A DNA stretch of 64,000 bases from Malus domestica (GCF_042453785.1 NC_091677.1:8093501-8157500); one strand, 5' to 3'. Counted from the first letter of the stretch, positions 36,117-49,572 are shown. Numbers and translations: made by a program. Notes: generated by a model not told the origin, from the letters alone.

Positions 36117-36300
36117 GCATCTTGCTTTTCCAGACGCGTCGGCACCCGTCACACGCAAACTCAGCTTTGCGAAAATCACGGGCAATTTGTCGAAGTGCCG
36201 ATCCCAGATATCGAAGAGGCGCCAGTCTTTTTCAGCCTCGTCAACACCTGTCATATGCACACTCAACTTTGCGCAAATCACGGGTAATTTGTCGAAGATT
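36117..36300. repeat. Two ~90-110 bp tandem units upstream of the antisense ORF
   Basis: Both units carry CACTCAACTTTGCGCAAATC or a close variant, then CACGGG(C/T)AATTTGTCGAAG. They lie where the promoter of the antisense ORF would be. Confidence 0.65.
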
Positions 36301-36859
36301 TTCGGTGAAGGAGAAAACACGTGAAGTTTACTGTTCAATCACGCGTTAGTTGCCGACACGAGTGAAATAATAGTACCTCTACAGGTATTAAGGGACCTCC
36401 TATAACTGTCCACCTTCACCTTCCATAGCAAGGCAGACATACAGAGCCTTTCTTCATCTCTAAAAATGTTTTCCCAACGAAACCTCTCGAGTAATTCAGT
36501 GTTCCTTATTCCTTGGGGTACCTCTGCAAGCCAATGACTCCAAAGCAAAAGTATCTCATATCACCAGGGTAGAAAGCAAGAGTATCTCATATCATGCACT
36601 ATCCCTGTCCTTTCCTTTGTCCTTGTTCCTACCTACAAAGACAAGGATAAAGAAAACAATATGCCGGAACTTCCACTCAAACTCGGGTAAGGATCCGACT
36701 GCTTGGAACCCTTCCCTGATTGCCTACCTAGCACTGCTCTCGAGTACTCGCCTTCCACTGCTGCTGTACTTTCAAAGAAGCTGTCACATCTGCTTGGAGG
36801 ACAGATAAGGCAAGTGAAAATGATACCTTGCAGCATGTGGAGACAAGGTGCAGAAGGAA

Positions 36860-37045
36860 CAAGCAGAGAAGAATGCGGTCTGCACGATCAACTCAGCAGA
36901 AGGAGTCCGAACTGAGGAACTCGAGAAGCTGCCACATCTGCCTAAAGAAACAAGCAGAGAATAATGCAGCATGCACAGTCAACTCAGCAGAAAGAGTCTG
37001 AGATGAAGAACTCGAGAAGATGCCGCATCTGCCCGAGGACGGTGA
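36860..37045. repeat. Two ~90 bp tandem units
   Basis: Each unit carries AACAAGCAGAGAA, TCAACTCAGCAGAA and AACTCGAGAAG(C/A)TGCC. The flanking region 36330-36860 has no recognised gene. Confidence 0.7.
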
Positions 37046-37284
37046 ACTCGTTTTGACCCTCAAATTCTTGGGTCGACTTACTAGGCGTTGTGGGCTGCAC
37101 GTGCCGATTCACCACCCTTGAATCAAATCCTTAAAGATCAAGTCACCAACTGGAAGAAGAGTTCATCAATCTTGAAGATCATACCGTTGACCAAACTGCT
37201 CAGGTGTGAATTAGAAAGATTGAACAGAGCAACAAGTCGTCACCTTCATCTCGTGCCTGCTTGTCATGTGTTCGAGTTAACCTT

Positions 37285-37810
37285 CAAGAATCAAGCCTCA
37301 ACGGCCTTTGAATAAGTTTCCAGCCAAATTCAAGATCAAGCCTCGACGGCCCTTGAGGAAATCACAAGTCCGATTCAAGATTAAGTGTCTACCACCATTG
37401 AATCAAAACCTAGTTCAAGAATAAGCTGTGGAAAATCAACAATTGGAGGAATCCAGAAAATCCTCCAACCCAGTTCAAGATCAAAGCTGTGGAAAGTCAA
37501 CAAGCGCAACAAAATACGTGCCGATTCACCCACTACCAAAGCCAAAGATCATCTACCACATGAAGCTCCTTGTGGTCCAAATTCAACCTTCAAGATCAAG
37601 CCTCGACGGCCCTTGAAGAAATTTCAAACAAAAGTTCAAGAACAAGCCTCAACGGCCCTTGAAGAAATCTCAAGCCCAATTCAAGATCAAGCCTCAAACG
37701 GCCCTTGAAGAAATCTCAAGCCCAATTCAAGATCAAGCCTCAACGGCCCTTGAAGAAATCTCCAGCCCAATTTAAGATCAAGCCTCGACGGCCCTTGGAT
37801 CGACGTCTAC
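37285..37810 (+). repeat. LTR-type repeat units in the 3' untranslated part
   Basis: About nine units of the form TTCAAGATCAAGCCTCAACG followed by GCCCTTGAAGAAAT repeat at 40-50 bp spacing, best conserved from 37590 onward. They are related to the units inside the LTRs but lie outside them. Confidence 0.85.
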
Positions 37811-37870
37811 AGTAAGGGACTTCAAAACGCATCTCCTACACGTGACAAGCACATGTATATGACGCGCCTT

Positions 37871-37884
37871 GAAGTGGGGGCATT
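37871..37884 (+). other. Polypurine tract region
   Basis: GAAGTGGGGG directly precedes CATT and the 3' LTR start, the expected position of the plus-strand primer. Confidence 0.75.
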
Positions 37885-38823
37885 TGTAGACATCGAAATT
37901 TCGGTAAATAAATGTTGACCGATAAATCAAAGTGTCAACGCTCATGTATTACATAAATTTTACACGTAGCGTGTGACTCAACGAAAATTGAAATGAGTTG
38001 GAAAAGTCATCAAATAGGACACGTGTCAACACCTGGCAGAAACGACTTATTTCATCTGGAATATTATATTCAAAATTAGGCCTTGGAAATTTCTATAAAT
38101 ACAAGCCCATTTCATTCATTTGGGGGAACCAATTCATATTACACCTTGAAGCTCTGAAGCTCTGAAACTCTGAAGCTCTCAAGCATCCAGGTTCCCGAAG
38201 AATCAAGAAAGCTCTCTTCGTTCTTCGTTCATCGTTCATCCAAGATCAAGCCCCAACGGCCCTTTGGATCAACAATCATCCACCAATTCAAGATCAAGCC
38301 CCGACGGCTCTTGAAGAAAGCACCATCGTTCATCATCCGTTCATCCAAGATCAAGCCCCAACGGCCCTTTGGATCAACAACGTCGACAAATCCACACACA
38401 TCCAACCGTTCTTCAAGATTAAGCCCAAAAGCCCTTGAAGATCTGTTCATCACTGTTTCTTCAAGATCAAGCCCAAAAGCCCTTGAAGATCTGCTCATCA
38501 CCGTTATTCAAGATCAAGCCTCAAACGGCCCTTGAAGAAACATTCATCCTCAAGATCAAGCCCCAACGGCTCCTTAAAGATCCGCTCAAATCCACCTTCA
38601 AAGATCAAGCCCACGGCCCTTTGAAGAAACTTCCAAACAATTCATCCAAGATCAAGCCCCGACGGCCCTTGGATCAACGAAACATCCATAAATCAATACC
38701 TTACGGAGATCGAATCAGAGGATCAAAATAGAGAGAGATTGTAACCCAAAATCATCAAACACAAATATTTGTTTGTGCGCGTTGTTCTTGTCTCATTCGT
38801 TTCAGGAATTTTCCGTGTTCACA
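37885..38823 (+). repeat. 3' LTR
   Basis: It is 939 bp long, nearly identical to the 5' LTR and includes TATAAAT at 38094-38100. It ends GTGTTCACA, followed by the AATTT duplication. Confidence 0.92.
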
Positions 38824-39368
38824 AATTTATGTTTAGTTATTTTTCTATCCTTATATGTTTCCAGTAAGGGGGTCATTTGGAGTGTGGATGACGTTTTTGA
38901 CAAATCTAAACGTACGAAAATGATCCTATCTCGATGTGTAATCTTCCTGTCTTAACATACATTTTCATCATCTACGACGATGGAGAAGTTGGCGCTCAAG
39001 AACATTTTCATTACTACGGGACTAAAGTTTTGGCCACTTGAGTGGGCCTAATGCCTAATGGTCTCGAGTCTCTCTCTATAAAAAAAATTTCTCGGTCAAG
39101 GATGAGCCTGCTTATCTCAAATTACAACATAAGAACAATTTAGAGCATGAGTGTAAGGAGTAAAAGCTCTTAATCAATTGAATTACAAGTCGCTTATAAT
39201 GTGTAGGTGATTTAACATGTATTGTTCTAAGTTTTTTTAATTAGAATATTATGTACCTTAAAAACAAACTATATTCCTACTCCCAACTACATGTATCGGA
39301 ATGTTTGATAGAATGGTATTCTAAGTTATGTTAATCTTGGGGACAATTGAACCTCTATTTTTTTTTTT

Positions 39369-39536
39369 TCTGAACAAGGGATATTATCTACACTAAAGGA
39401 GGGGGGAGTAAGTTAAGCCTCACAATTGGTTAGCAATAATGTGATTCAAATTTGTTTTTGGCCATAATCAAACCTAAGACCTCTCACTTACAATTAAAAA
39501 GGAATACCACTAGACTTTAGTACTAAGTGGCAAGAA
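39369..39536 (-). mobile_element. SINE-like repeat, copy 3 (inverted)
   Basis: On the minus strand it carries AGTCTAGTGGTATTCC (A-box-like), AAGTGAGAGGTCTTAGGTTT (B-box-like) and ATTTGAATCACATTATTGCT. It is the most complete of the three copies. Confidence 0.65.
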
Positions 39537-39834
39537 ACAATTGAACTTGGTGATTCTCAATTGTCAATAAGTGAGGGGCAATGACTCTTAGAGCGTTTAG
39601 AACTTTTCACATTGTGTAAGAACGGACATTCCATGTCCTACATCGTAGTTTTCTAAAATTTAATATCGCCTAATTCTCTATTTGTAATGAAATTAGGTGA
39701 GAAAAATATTTGAATGAGGGGGTAAAATTCTGTAACATTACCTCTTTGATAAAAGTCAACCATTTATGATAAAAGTTAATATAATAAAGGTAAAATATTT
39801 ATTAATATTAATCGAAATTATTTATAAATTAAGG

Positions 39835-40110
39835 GAAGTTCGTCCTACAGGTTGGATAAAGTTGAATGTTGATGCATGGTTGTATGAAGGGTACCGTAAT
39901 ACTAATGCTATTGGAGCAGGGGGTATTCCATGAGATTCTGATGGAAAATAGGTAATTAACTGGATTTTGTTCTAATCTGGGAACCGGAGAGATACTTGCA
40001 ACTGAATTATGCGGGTTGTTTTTGAGATTGCAACTTGCTTGGAGATTACAGGTAGATAAGTTACTTGTCAAATCTAAGTTTGCTCTCTCACTATTGTTGG
40101 TAATGCAAAT
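39835..40110 (+). mobile_element. RNase H (RVT_3-type) fragment of a LINE
   Basis: The frames give GWIKLNVDAWLYEG, RDSDGKW and, after shifts, LGTGEILATEL and QVDKLLVKS. These match the start of the RNase H-like domain of plant LINE polyproteins (PTGWIKLNVDG type). Stops and frameshifts are present. Confidence 0.65.
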
Positions 40111-40380
40111 TCTTGTTCAAAATCATCCTTTGGGTTCTGTCATTTTTACTGAGTCCAAACTTATTTTTTAAAATACAATTCTGGCATGTGTCAAAGTACC
40201 TGTTAACTTGTTACACAAGCTTACGTGGGAGGGCATTTGGTAATTTTCTTCCTTTTTTAATTCTATAAAATATTTATCTCTTTCCAATTTTTATTTAATT
40301 AAACGCGCACCACTTATTTAAAACCCTACTTTCTCCTTTTATTTTGTTCTCTATAATTGAGGGTTTTCTGAGGAGTTTCC

Positions 40381-42085
<1,705 letters not shown>

Positions 42086-43137
42086 AGACAGAAAAATAAA
42101 AGAAGTTGCAAGTGATGTAAATTATTTTTCGGTCGAGTCGACGGATTATTTATGTGTGCGTACGTAGATCGCAAAATTGCTGCTTAAGCCTTTTCTTTGC
42201 AACTTTGTAATCTAATTCAAGTCTTCAACAAAAAAATTGAAACTAAATTTGTAGAATAAAGATATCCTACTTGCTTCAATGCTTAGTCTTAAATCTCCCA
42301 GAGTGGTTCATGTGGGCTATGGGAATCAGGTTGTTCCAGTTTGCTTCCTATAACAATTGGGGGTTTCATATTTCCTATAGAAACCAAACTCATGAGACTC
42401 TTATTGAGCTCATCTCCATTTGACTTGAATTTTCCGACTTCTGAGTTGGACTCCAATTTCACATAAACCATTACATCATTAGGACCAAGGGTTCTTACTC
42501 CCTCAGAAAGCTCGTCATTATGTTCCCTCTGCCCCCTCTTTTTCATATTAATTTGTAAACTAATTTAAGAAGGACCGAATCGAATGAGAATGAAATTTGA
42601 AGGGGTTTTAACCATCAACATACGAAATATAAATACACTGCAAATAAGAACATTGTTAGGTTTATACATAGAAACAACATTGTTACACAATCACTGTAAA
42701 CGAGAACACTGCTAGCGTTAGATGGAAAATAACATTAAGGTTTATATTGCTCCCACTGAGATAAATTTTTGACACCGTACTTAATTCAAATTGGTGGTGA
42801 TGGAAGGTTCTCTAAAGTATATATGCCTCCATTATATTTTTTAAAGGAGTGCATTTGCTCAACCCCTAAAGTGCGGGTGACACTCCCCCATTGATTGCCG
42901 TTATGTTAGATTAAATTTCAAAATTTGTGTTTTAAATCAATTAAATCTAACCGATCTAACGACAATCAATGGGGGAGAGAGCATCACCCTCACTTTAGGA
43001 GGGTTGAGCAAAGTTGCACTATTTGTTAAGATACACATTGTTGTGTCGGTGTTTCTACTAACCAAATTTGAAACTTTATTAATGATTATATACGTAAGTT
43101 TTAGAGTTGATTTCTTCTGAGTATTAATGTAACGACC
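42086..43137. other. Intergenic after ATG8
   Basis: ATG8 3' UTR sequence with an AATAAA-like signal (GAATAAAG near 42254) leads into non-coding DNA. An 85-codon minus-strand frame at 42289-42546 has no recognisable features. An inverted pair near 42890-42990 (CCCCCATTGATTG and CAATCAATGGGGG) may be the ends or core of a small MITE. Confidence 0.4.
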
Positions 43138-43374
43138 TATTCCCAATTTTACGGTTTTTTTAATTTTAATAAGTGAATTTACGAAAATGCCCTTAGGTGG
43201 CTATACGTTATTTTATGGAATGTATTTTATCCTCATATAATTTATTAAGTTTCTTGTCATATTTGGATAGAGCTTGATTTCACGAGCACGTAGGCAAGAA
43301 CCGTGCGTGAAAAGGAGTTGTAATGAAAGAGTTATTAACGTTTAAAGTTAGGGATAAAATGGTAAATTGGTGGC

Positions 43375-44630
43375 ATTCGTGTCGTGTTTTCCGTGTTCGT
43401 GTCATACCCGATATCTTAACGGGTCGTGTCGTGTAACACCTGTTAAAATAAACGGGTAAAATGACCCGACCCGATAATATTAACGGGTAATATGACCTGA
43501 CCCATTACCTGTTAAGGAAAATATATTGTAAATCAATAAATAATTAAATAAAAAACATAATACTTTTTTTAGTGAAAAAAAGGTTGTGCGCCAGTTTTTC
43601 GTTCTCTCTGTTTCTAAACTTTCTACACATTTGCGATTGATTTCTCCTTTAGTATATTCAATCCAAAAGTTAAGAAAAATCAATTTCCTTTGCAACGAGT
43701 GCTGCATGAATTTGTTTTATTTATGTTAAATTTATGAGAGAATTTTTATAAGATTTGGAAAAATATGTAGATGGTAAGTGAAATGGGTGGTGCCTGAAAA
43801 CTATATATGGTACCAGCGAAAATATGGAATAAATTCAAAGGGTAAAACGTCACTCATGAGTCATGACCCCGCAGAACTGAGTACTACTGAGGACATGCAT
43901 ATATGCCATGCGAATACTGGCAGTCTATAATGATAGATAATACATACTATATTGTCACATCCAAAACATAAAAATGCATTTTTCTTTTAAGTATATATTT
44001 ACATATCTAAAATAAGAGCATAATAAAAAAAACATTAGAACATTACAAAATAACAAATATTCAAAAGATCTGCAAAATTAAGGACACTGGAACATTAGAA
44101 CATCTTGCACATTTTCTTCCAATCAAACCCTTCAATTTTCCTCAATCACCATGGGAATAAGTATTGGAACTTTGACTTGATATATTATCTTTAAGAGTTA
44201 TATTGATGGTGTTTTCATTGAGGCTTTCCACATTAGCACTCTCTTCCGCATAAACTAAACATAGAAAAATCAAACATTGTATGTAAACTATTCAAATTAT
44301 GGGTACTAAAAATAATTATGAAAAGAAATAAAAATAGTTCTATATTTTATAAACGCTACACTACCTCCTTTTTCCAAAAAGTCAATCTCGTGTACACAAC
44401 AAAGCTTGAACCGTGTCTGGCAACAATGAAGTACGATATTGATCTAGCACTTTACCCCCAATACTAAAAGCAGATTCTGACGCAACAGTTGAAATAGGAA
44501 TTGTTAGCACATCTCGTGCTAACTGAGAAAGTATTGGATAATGAAAATGCTCCATTTGCCACCAAGAAAGAACATCTATATTATGTCTTCTATCTAGTCT
44601 TTTATCATCCAAATACTTCTGTAATTCACC
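43375..44630 (-). mobile_element. hAT transposon remnant inside the solo LTR
   Basis: The left part carries inverted CGGGT/ACCCG motifs (TTAACGGGTCGTGTCGTG and ATGACCCGACCCGATAA) that resemble hAT terminal regions. The right part encodes the transposase C-terminus. LTR-like sequence resumes at about 44631 (CTCCGACGGGTTTTAACG). Most of the transposase is deleted. Confidence 0.6.
44345..44630 (-). pseudogene. hAT transposase C-terminal dimerisation domain fragment
   Basis: The minus strand reads GELQKYLDDKRL, then DVLSWWQMEHFHYPILSQLA and RDVLTIPISTVASESAFSIG, ending near VQALLCTRD. This is the hAT family dimerisation domain that ends these transposases. The catalytic part is absent. The visible segment is open. 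Confidence 0.85.
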
Positions 44631-46810
44631 TTTTTCTCCGACGGGTTTTAACGAAATTGGAGCTCTTCCTGGCCAAATTAGCCTTAGTCACAGGTATGAA
44701 AGTTGCTCTACTTACTGAGATCTTCATTTATGTGAAATTTGAGAATTGTTGGAAATAATTGAATTTTCCGGCGAGTCGGGGCGGCTGACTGCCACCCACG
44801 GTGGTGCATGGCCAGATGGCCGTCGATGCTATTTTGAGGCTAAATTAGATGTCTTGAATGATATTCGTATGACGTAGGTTGATCATTTGAACAAAAAATC
44901 ATTACGATATGTTACTTGGTAAAAATATGAATTAATGATCTGACCGTTTGATCGTCACCAAACTTTAATATATTATAATGCATAATATTTGAGGATCATA
45001 GGAACTTACGGATCAGGAATCCGATGTACGGATCTTCCCAAATTGGATTTGTAAGTTCGTAAAATAAAACGTTGGCCGCCACTTGAATTTGCAATTAGCG
45101 GAGATCCAACCGTTTGATCATAACGAAATTGTAGGATGATGTTTTAGAAGCATAATGTGGTTATTTGGAAGTTACTGATCGGAAATTCGAGGGCGGATCT
45201 TCCAGATCAAGTCACGTAGGGATGTGTTTTAAGTAAGTTACACGTTCTATCGATAAGAATTCTGAGATGTGATTTGATAATTGTTATAAGCGCTGATTGT
45301 TCGTGACGTCTAGATATTTGTACTAGGGGTTGTAGCGTGGACTCCAGGTGAGTGGACTTTTGTTTTCTATATATACGTATATATGCTTTACGATATCCCG
45401 AAATTGTTTTTAAATAAATTTACGAATTAAATGATGTGTCAAGGATGCATTATATCTTAGTATTTGCATTAGTATAGTTATTCATACTATGGAATGATGC
45501 TGCGGATGCCAGGTAAGCTTCAGGTGAGTATATCATGATGATAGTTGTTGTATTGTGTATGGTTATATATAAATGCATTTAGTGCTCCTTATCCTGCACC
45601 CCGGTGTTAGTGCTCCTGCCTGTGGTCAGGGCACAGTCCTTCACGTGATGTTCACCTCCAGCACTGCAAGCTAACCTTGGATCCAAGTTAGGTGCACAAT
45701 CTTGTTGTACAGACCATTATAGGTGGTTTCGACTCGTAGGTGACCCGCGATTATTCGCACAGTCTTCACGTGGTCGTAGCACTTGAGCGTATTTATTTAC
45801 GCCCAGTCTTATCGTACAGACCACTCTAGGTGGTCGACTCGTCTGAAGGAATTGGTTATGAGCTATAGATTCAGCCGTACAAGTCACTTTAGGTGACTCC
45901 AGCTGATATATCATTTTTTATTGATTTACGTCACTTGGCTTATATATTTATTACTGAGATACTTGACATGGCACTTGCTTGAGTTTTTATTGCTTTATGG
46001 ACGTATTTCTATATACGTATATATATTAATTAATTTCTTGAAAATTATACGGGTTTTACAGTAAGGATTTATTATTTTTGGAAAGAGAAATGGTTTTAAA
46101 AAGCTTTGTTTTTTTTGCCCCTCCAGGTTAGTTGCTAAAGGTTCGTATCAACGAGGATTCTTGGCGAATCTCAGTATAGGTGGCTATCTTTGAGGGTATG
46201 ATCCTTACTCAAATTACTGTACTTTACTTATGCTCTGACTTCGCGCGTGAAATTGGTTCATTCCCGCTCACAGCGTACTCTGGCTTTTAGGCACTTTTAG
46301 ATTCAAATTTATTCATATTTTCCACATCACTATACTTTATGGCTTCGTCACCATTCAGGTGTCGGCCAGCACAGCTCAATTCAGAGTACTAATGGACATT
46401 CCGGGTCGGGGTGTGTCAATTAAACAATGGGATTACAATTAAAATGAAATTGAAAGAATATTGTAGGTATTGAAATTTTGTGTTTACAAATACTAATCGG
46501 AATAATTCGGGGTTCAATTGGAAAACAAAAATGGACAAGAACCAATCAGAATATTAAACAATGGGAATATAATTAGAATCTCATTTCTTATTTCTGCCTT
46601 TCTTTCCCATGACGACTAGGAAAGGGCAAATGAAAAATTTCACGTTGAGATAAAACTACATCAACTAAGCATAAATCAAACTTTTCAACTCAACATCAAC
46701 TAAGCATAAATCAAACTTCACAGAAAATGAATTTATTCCTTCTAATGATGTTTTGCAACATGGAGAACTCATTATTTTCACTTCTTCAACACTTAGCTAG
46801 CGACATTTGG

Positions 46811-47158
46811 TCACTTGGAAACCTTGTCTTTGTGGTGACACTTATCTTTAATCCAATTGATTTTTCCCTTGACTTTTTCCTTGGTCTTCTCAGCACCAAC
46901 CTTGGCTTTCCCAAGTCCCAATGCAGCTGATGCAGCTGCGTTTTTCATATGCTTCTTGTCGTTGCTGCTGCTCCTCCCTTCCTCTTTCTGATCTTCTCCA
47001 GCAGTCTGCTCATCATTCTCTTCTTGCTCTTGTTCTTGTTCATGCTCGTGCTCGTGTTCGTGTTCTTGGTAGGGTTCTGGTTCTTGATAGTATTCGTATT
47101 GTGGCTCAAGTGCGAGTTCATCGCAGCCGTAACTTCCTGATCTCAATGTCCAACCCAT
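46811..47158 (-). CDS. Small acidic His/Glu-rich hydrophilic protein
   Basis: A single-exon 115-codon frame starts MGWTLRSGSYGCDELALEPQ. It continues through a Tyr/Pro/Glu segment and a tandem EH then EQ dipeptide tract (residues about 32-47) into an acidic region. It ends in a basic, Lys-rich tail (GLGKAKVGAEKTKEKVKGKI, then CHHKDKVSK). There is no signal peptide or membrane segment. The composition resembles intrinsically disordered LEA- or dehydrin-like stress proteins, but no named domain is seen. TATATA on the minus strand near 47214-47221, about 60 bases upstream of the ATG, supports a real gene. The His/Glu tract could bind metals; this is a guess. Confidence 0.65.
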   Translation of the reverse strand: MGWTLRSGSYGCDELALEPQYEYYQEPEPYQEHEHEHEHEQEQEQEENDEQTAGEDQKEEGRSSSNDKKHMKNAAASAALGLGKAKVGAEKTKEKVKGKINWIKDKCHHKDKVSK

Positions 47159-47734
47159 CTTAAAACTTCCTCAACGAATTCCATACTCCTGTCGCAATAT
47201 TTCATTCTTTTGCATATATAACTCAAGACACAAATATGTCATGTGTAGTACCCAAGGAAGAAAATATCGGTAATATCGGAAATATCGGTAGTCCGAAAAC
47301 ACGGAAATATCGATGGAAATATCGGGATAATATCGATATCGATAAAAATTACATGGAAACCATGGAAATTGTAAGAAAAACTTGGAAATTTTTATTGAAA
47401 CTTTGCAGGATGTTTATTTAGTCAATTATCTATTAGTTTATCACAAAAAATTGGAAGGAAATGCATTGCATGATGGATTTAACATTATCAAGTTGATTAT
47501 ATAGCGAGCTGACAAACATTGTGAGTGTAGAAAATATGTAGAAATTAATGAAAGAAGTCTAAACACACCATAATCATTTATATATAATGAATTAGTACAA
47601 TATTTTACACTTTATACATTGCATGGTAAAATACATGAGTGACTTAGTACCACATAGAGTTCCTATGAGGTTCAAAATTTTCACTATCTTCATCATCTCT
47701 ATGTGTAGAGTGAGTGTATTTTGAAGAGTAGTTA

Positions 47735-47982
47735 GCAACCATGGCAATGGTTTTCAAGAACCAAAACCCAAAAGTCAATAAGAAACCGAATACTTCGGTA
47801 TTTTTCGGGATTACCAAACAAATGGGATTTGGAAACCAATCCCATATCGAAAATTTTGGTATTTTTCGGGATGGGATTCTCGAACTTCAGGATGGTTTTG
47901 GTTTGGGATTTTTCGGTTTGGGTTTGGGACTTTTTCGGTTTGGTTTGAGATTTTTCGGAATTTTTTCCAGCCCTACCATGTA
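47735..47982. mobile_element. hAT-like MITE rich in TTTTCGG motifs
   Basis: The right end, read inverted, starts TAGGGCTGGAAAAAATTCCG; the left end is GCAATGGTTTTCAAGAACC. Possible flanks CAACCATG and CTACCATG match at 7 of 8 bases. The interior is built of TTTTCGGGAT and GGTTTGGG motifs. Borders are approximate. Confidence 0.4.
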
Positions 47983-48166
47983 AGTGACCAAATAAAAAAT
48001 AGAAAAATTAAAAACCACATGCCATTGACTAAGTAATTAATTGACACAATTTAAAATATAATACCACAAAAAATTTGGAAAATGTGCAAATTTGTTTCTT
48101 GTAAAAAGAATTCAAAACAAAAGCATATATATAAATATTGTAGCATATTATCACAACAACATAAGT

Positions 48167-48232
48167 GGTATGGTGGTTAAGGCGCTAAGGAGTTAATGTG
48201 GGAGGGGTTCGAACCCCTCTGTGTTCAAAATT
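48167..48232 (+). repeat. tRNA-like sequence, probably SINE-derived
   Basis: TGGTATGGTGGTTAAGGCGC resembles an A box and GGGGTTCGAACCCCTCTG a B box with T-stem, spaced as in a tRNA. A full cloverleaf with a clear anticodon stem could not be drawn, so it is more likely a SINE head or a tRNA relic. Confidence 0.4.
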
Positions 48233-48349
48233 GTGACTTTTCAAAAATTTCAGGAATTTTTGAACATAATATCGCGATATTTTGACGAAAACTCATTGGA
48301 TACTCATTAAAATATCGTTATCGATAAAATAGAAATGGTTGAAGTCTAG

Positions 48350-49565
48350 GTGGGAAATAATTTAATATGACGCACATGTAATGCTTAAAAAGAGACCCAG
48401 AGGCCTCAACGTTTTTGGTTGCACAGCAAAAAAAACCATAAAATTAAGCATTAAGGTCAAAGGAACTTAAAATCCTGAAGATAAAATCATAGGGTTTCAT
48501 TGTCCATGTGGCCCAGAACATTGAGAGATTCTTGAGTGTGCCGATTTGTGTATGTATAGATATCTAATTTTCACATCAAATAATTAAATAGATGATGATA
48601 TACAACAGTAATAAGGCAAATTTTCCTAGAATAAGAGCTACGTAAGACCAACAGGCGAGATGATAAATTCACAAACCTCTCGTACTAAAATAAAGAATGG
48701 TTCATGCACTAAAAAAACTGTAAATTAAGCAAACCCAACATTATCCCACAAACACATACAGAAAAATAGAGTGAGAAAAGTACCTTTGATGTCTGTGGAT
48801 GGCAAAAGAGCAGATGTGTGGACTTGCGGGCATTGGAAATGGGGGTTTTAGACTAAAGGAGAATTAATTGGAATACACGTAATATATGGATTTTCTCTCT
48901 CAATATTTTCATACCTTTTATATAGAAAAGTTGACTGGTTAATTCAAATTTTCATTTCTTCTTCCTATACTTATCTAAATTACATTAATAAAATCTTTTT
49001 TGTCAATAAAAAAAAAGTAAAAAAACAATTTTGTCTTCTACCACAAAACAAAATCATGAGCAGTAAAGTAAAGTAAATTCACACAAACTAACTTTTACAA
49101 TTATTTTTCAAACCCTCATTCAAGGGTGATCCTAACATCCTCTAATTTTGAAAAATAAAATATAAAAAAGAAAATTTCTCTCTCTAATCCACATTTCTTT
49201 TTTCTCCCTTTCTCCTTCCCATTTTAAACTAAAAATAAAAATTATTTTCACACACAAAGTGTGGGGCATATGCTAGTTATTATTAATTAAACGCATCGTA
49301 TCTTAATATTAATTGACACTAATGGTAAATTAAATATATACATGTTAATTGAGATTACGCTAAGTGTCAAATGGGCTGCTCCGATTCATTTAAAGGCGGC
49401 CTATTTAATTAACAAATTGTGTTTGAGTCGATCTACTTAATAAAACATTAAGCCCAACCCAACCCGCGGCCATGGCTAATTAGCACTTGGGACGTGCTGG
49501 GCGAGTCACTAAAAGGGCAACTTTGCAAACCAAACTTTAGTTATATTAAAAGTTAAAAAAATAGC
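48350..49565. other. AT-rich intergenic, no gene recognised
   Basis: No exon, known repeat or long frame is visible. Confidence 0.35.
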
Positions 49566-49572
49566 AAGTGAA

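Larger units (their letters stand above)
28315..38823 (+). mobile_element. 10.5 kb gag-only LTR retrotransposon carrying host gene pieces
   Basis: Two direct LTRs (28315-29255 and 37885-38823) both start TGTAGACATCG and end GTGTTCACA. They are flanked by the duplication AATTT at 28310-28314 and 38824-38828. A primer-binding site follows the 5' LTR and a purine tract precedes the 3' LTR. By eye the LTRs differ at about ten bases and one 2-base indel, so insertion was recent. The interior holds gag, a tandem repeat, intronless fragments of at least four host genes, an AT-rich repeat block and an antisense ORF. Protease, reverse transcriptase, RNase H and integrase are absent, so it must have moved with enzymes from another element. 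The layout (long gag, antisense ORF before the 3' LTR) suggests a derivative of the Tat branch of Gypsy. Confidence 0.93.
43138..46418 (+). mobile_element. Solo LTR (Gypsy, Tekay/Del-like), 3.3 kb
   Basis: It starts TGTAACGACC and ends GGGTCGGGGTGTGTCA, the usual borders of Del/Tekay-type LTRs. The 5 bp duplication ATTAA flanks it at 43133-43137 and 46419-46423. No internal coding domain of an LTR element lies between. The right half has repeated GTACAGACCA(T/C)T(A/C)TAGGTGGT motifs (45707-45890). A hAT remnant is inserted in the left half. Confidence 0.8.
47255..48340. other. Region bounded by clusters of ATATCG motifs
   Basis: At least seven (A)ATATCG motifs occur within 47255-47345, and five more at about 48270-48325 (AATATCGCGATATT, AATATCGTTATCGATA). 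The middle holds a MITE-like element and a tRNA-like sequence. The clusters may be the ends of a degenerate transposon. Confidence 0.35.

Noticed and set aside
36699-36915. Frames inside the 3' part of the retroelement
   Set aside because: They run through tandem repeats and lack conserved features.
42289-42546. 85-codon minus-strand frame downstream of ATG8
   Set aside because: No recognisable homologue or promoter; some phrases recur in non-coding DNA near 61050, which suggests a repeat.
48167-48232. Full tRNA gene call
   Set aside because: A and B boxes are present but acceptor and anticodon stems do not form, so only a tRNA-like relic is reported.
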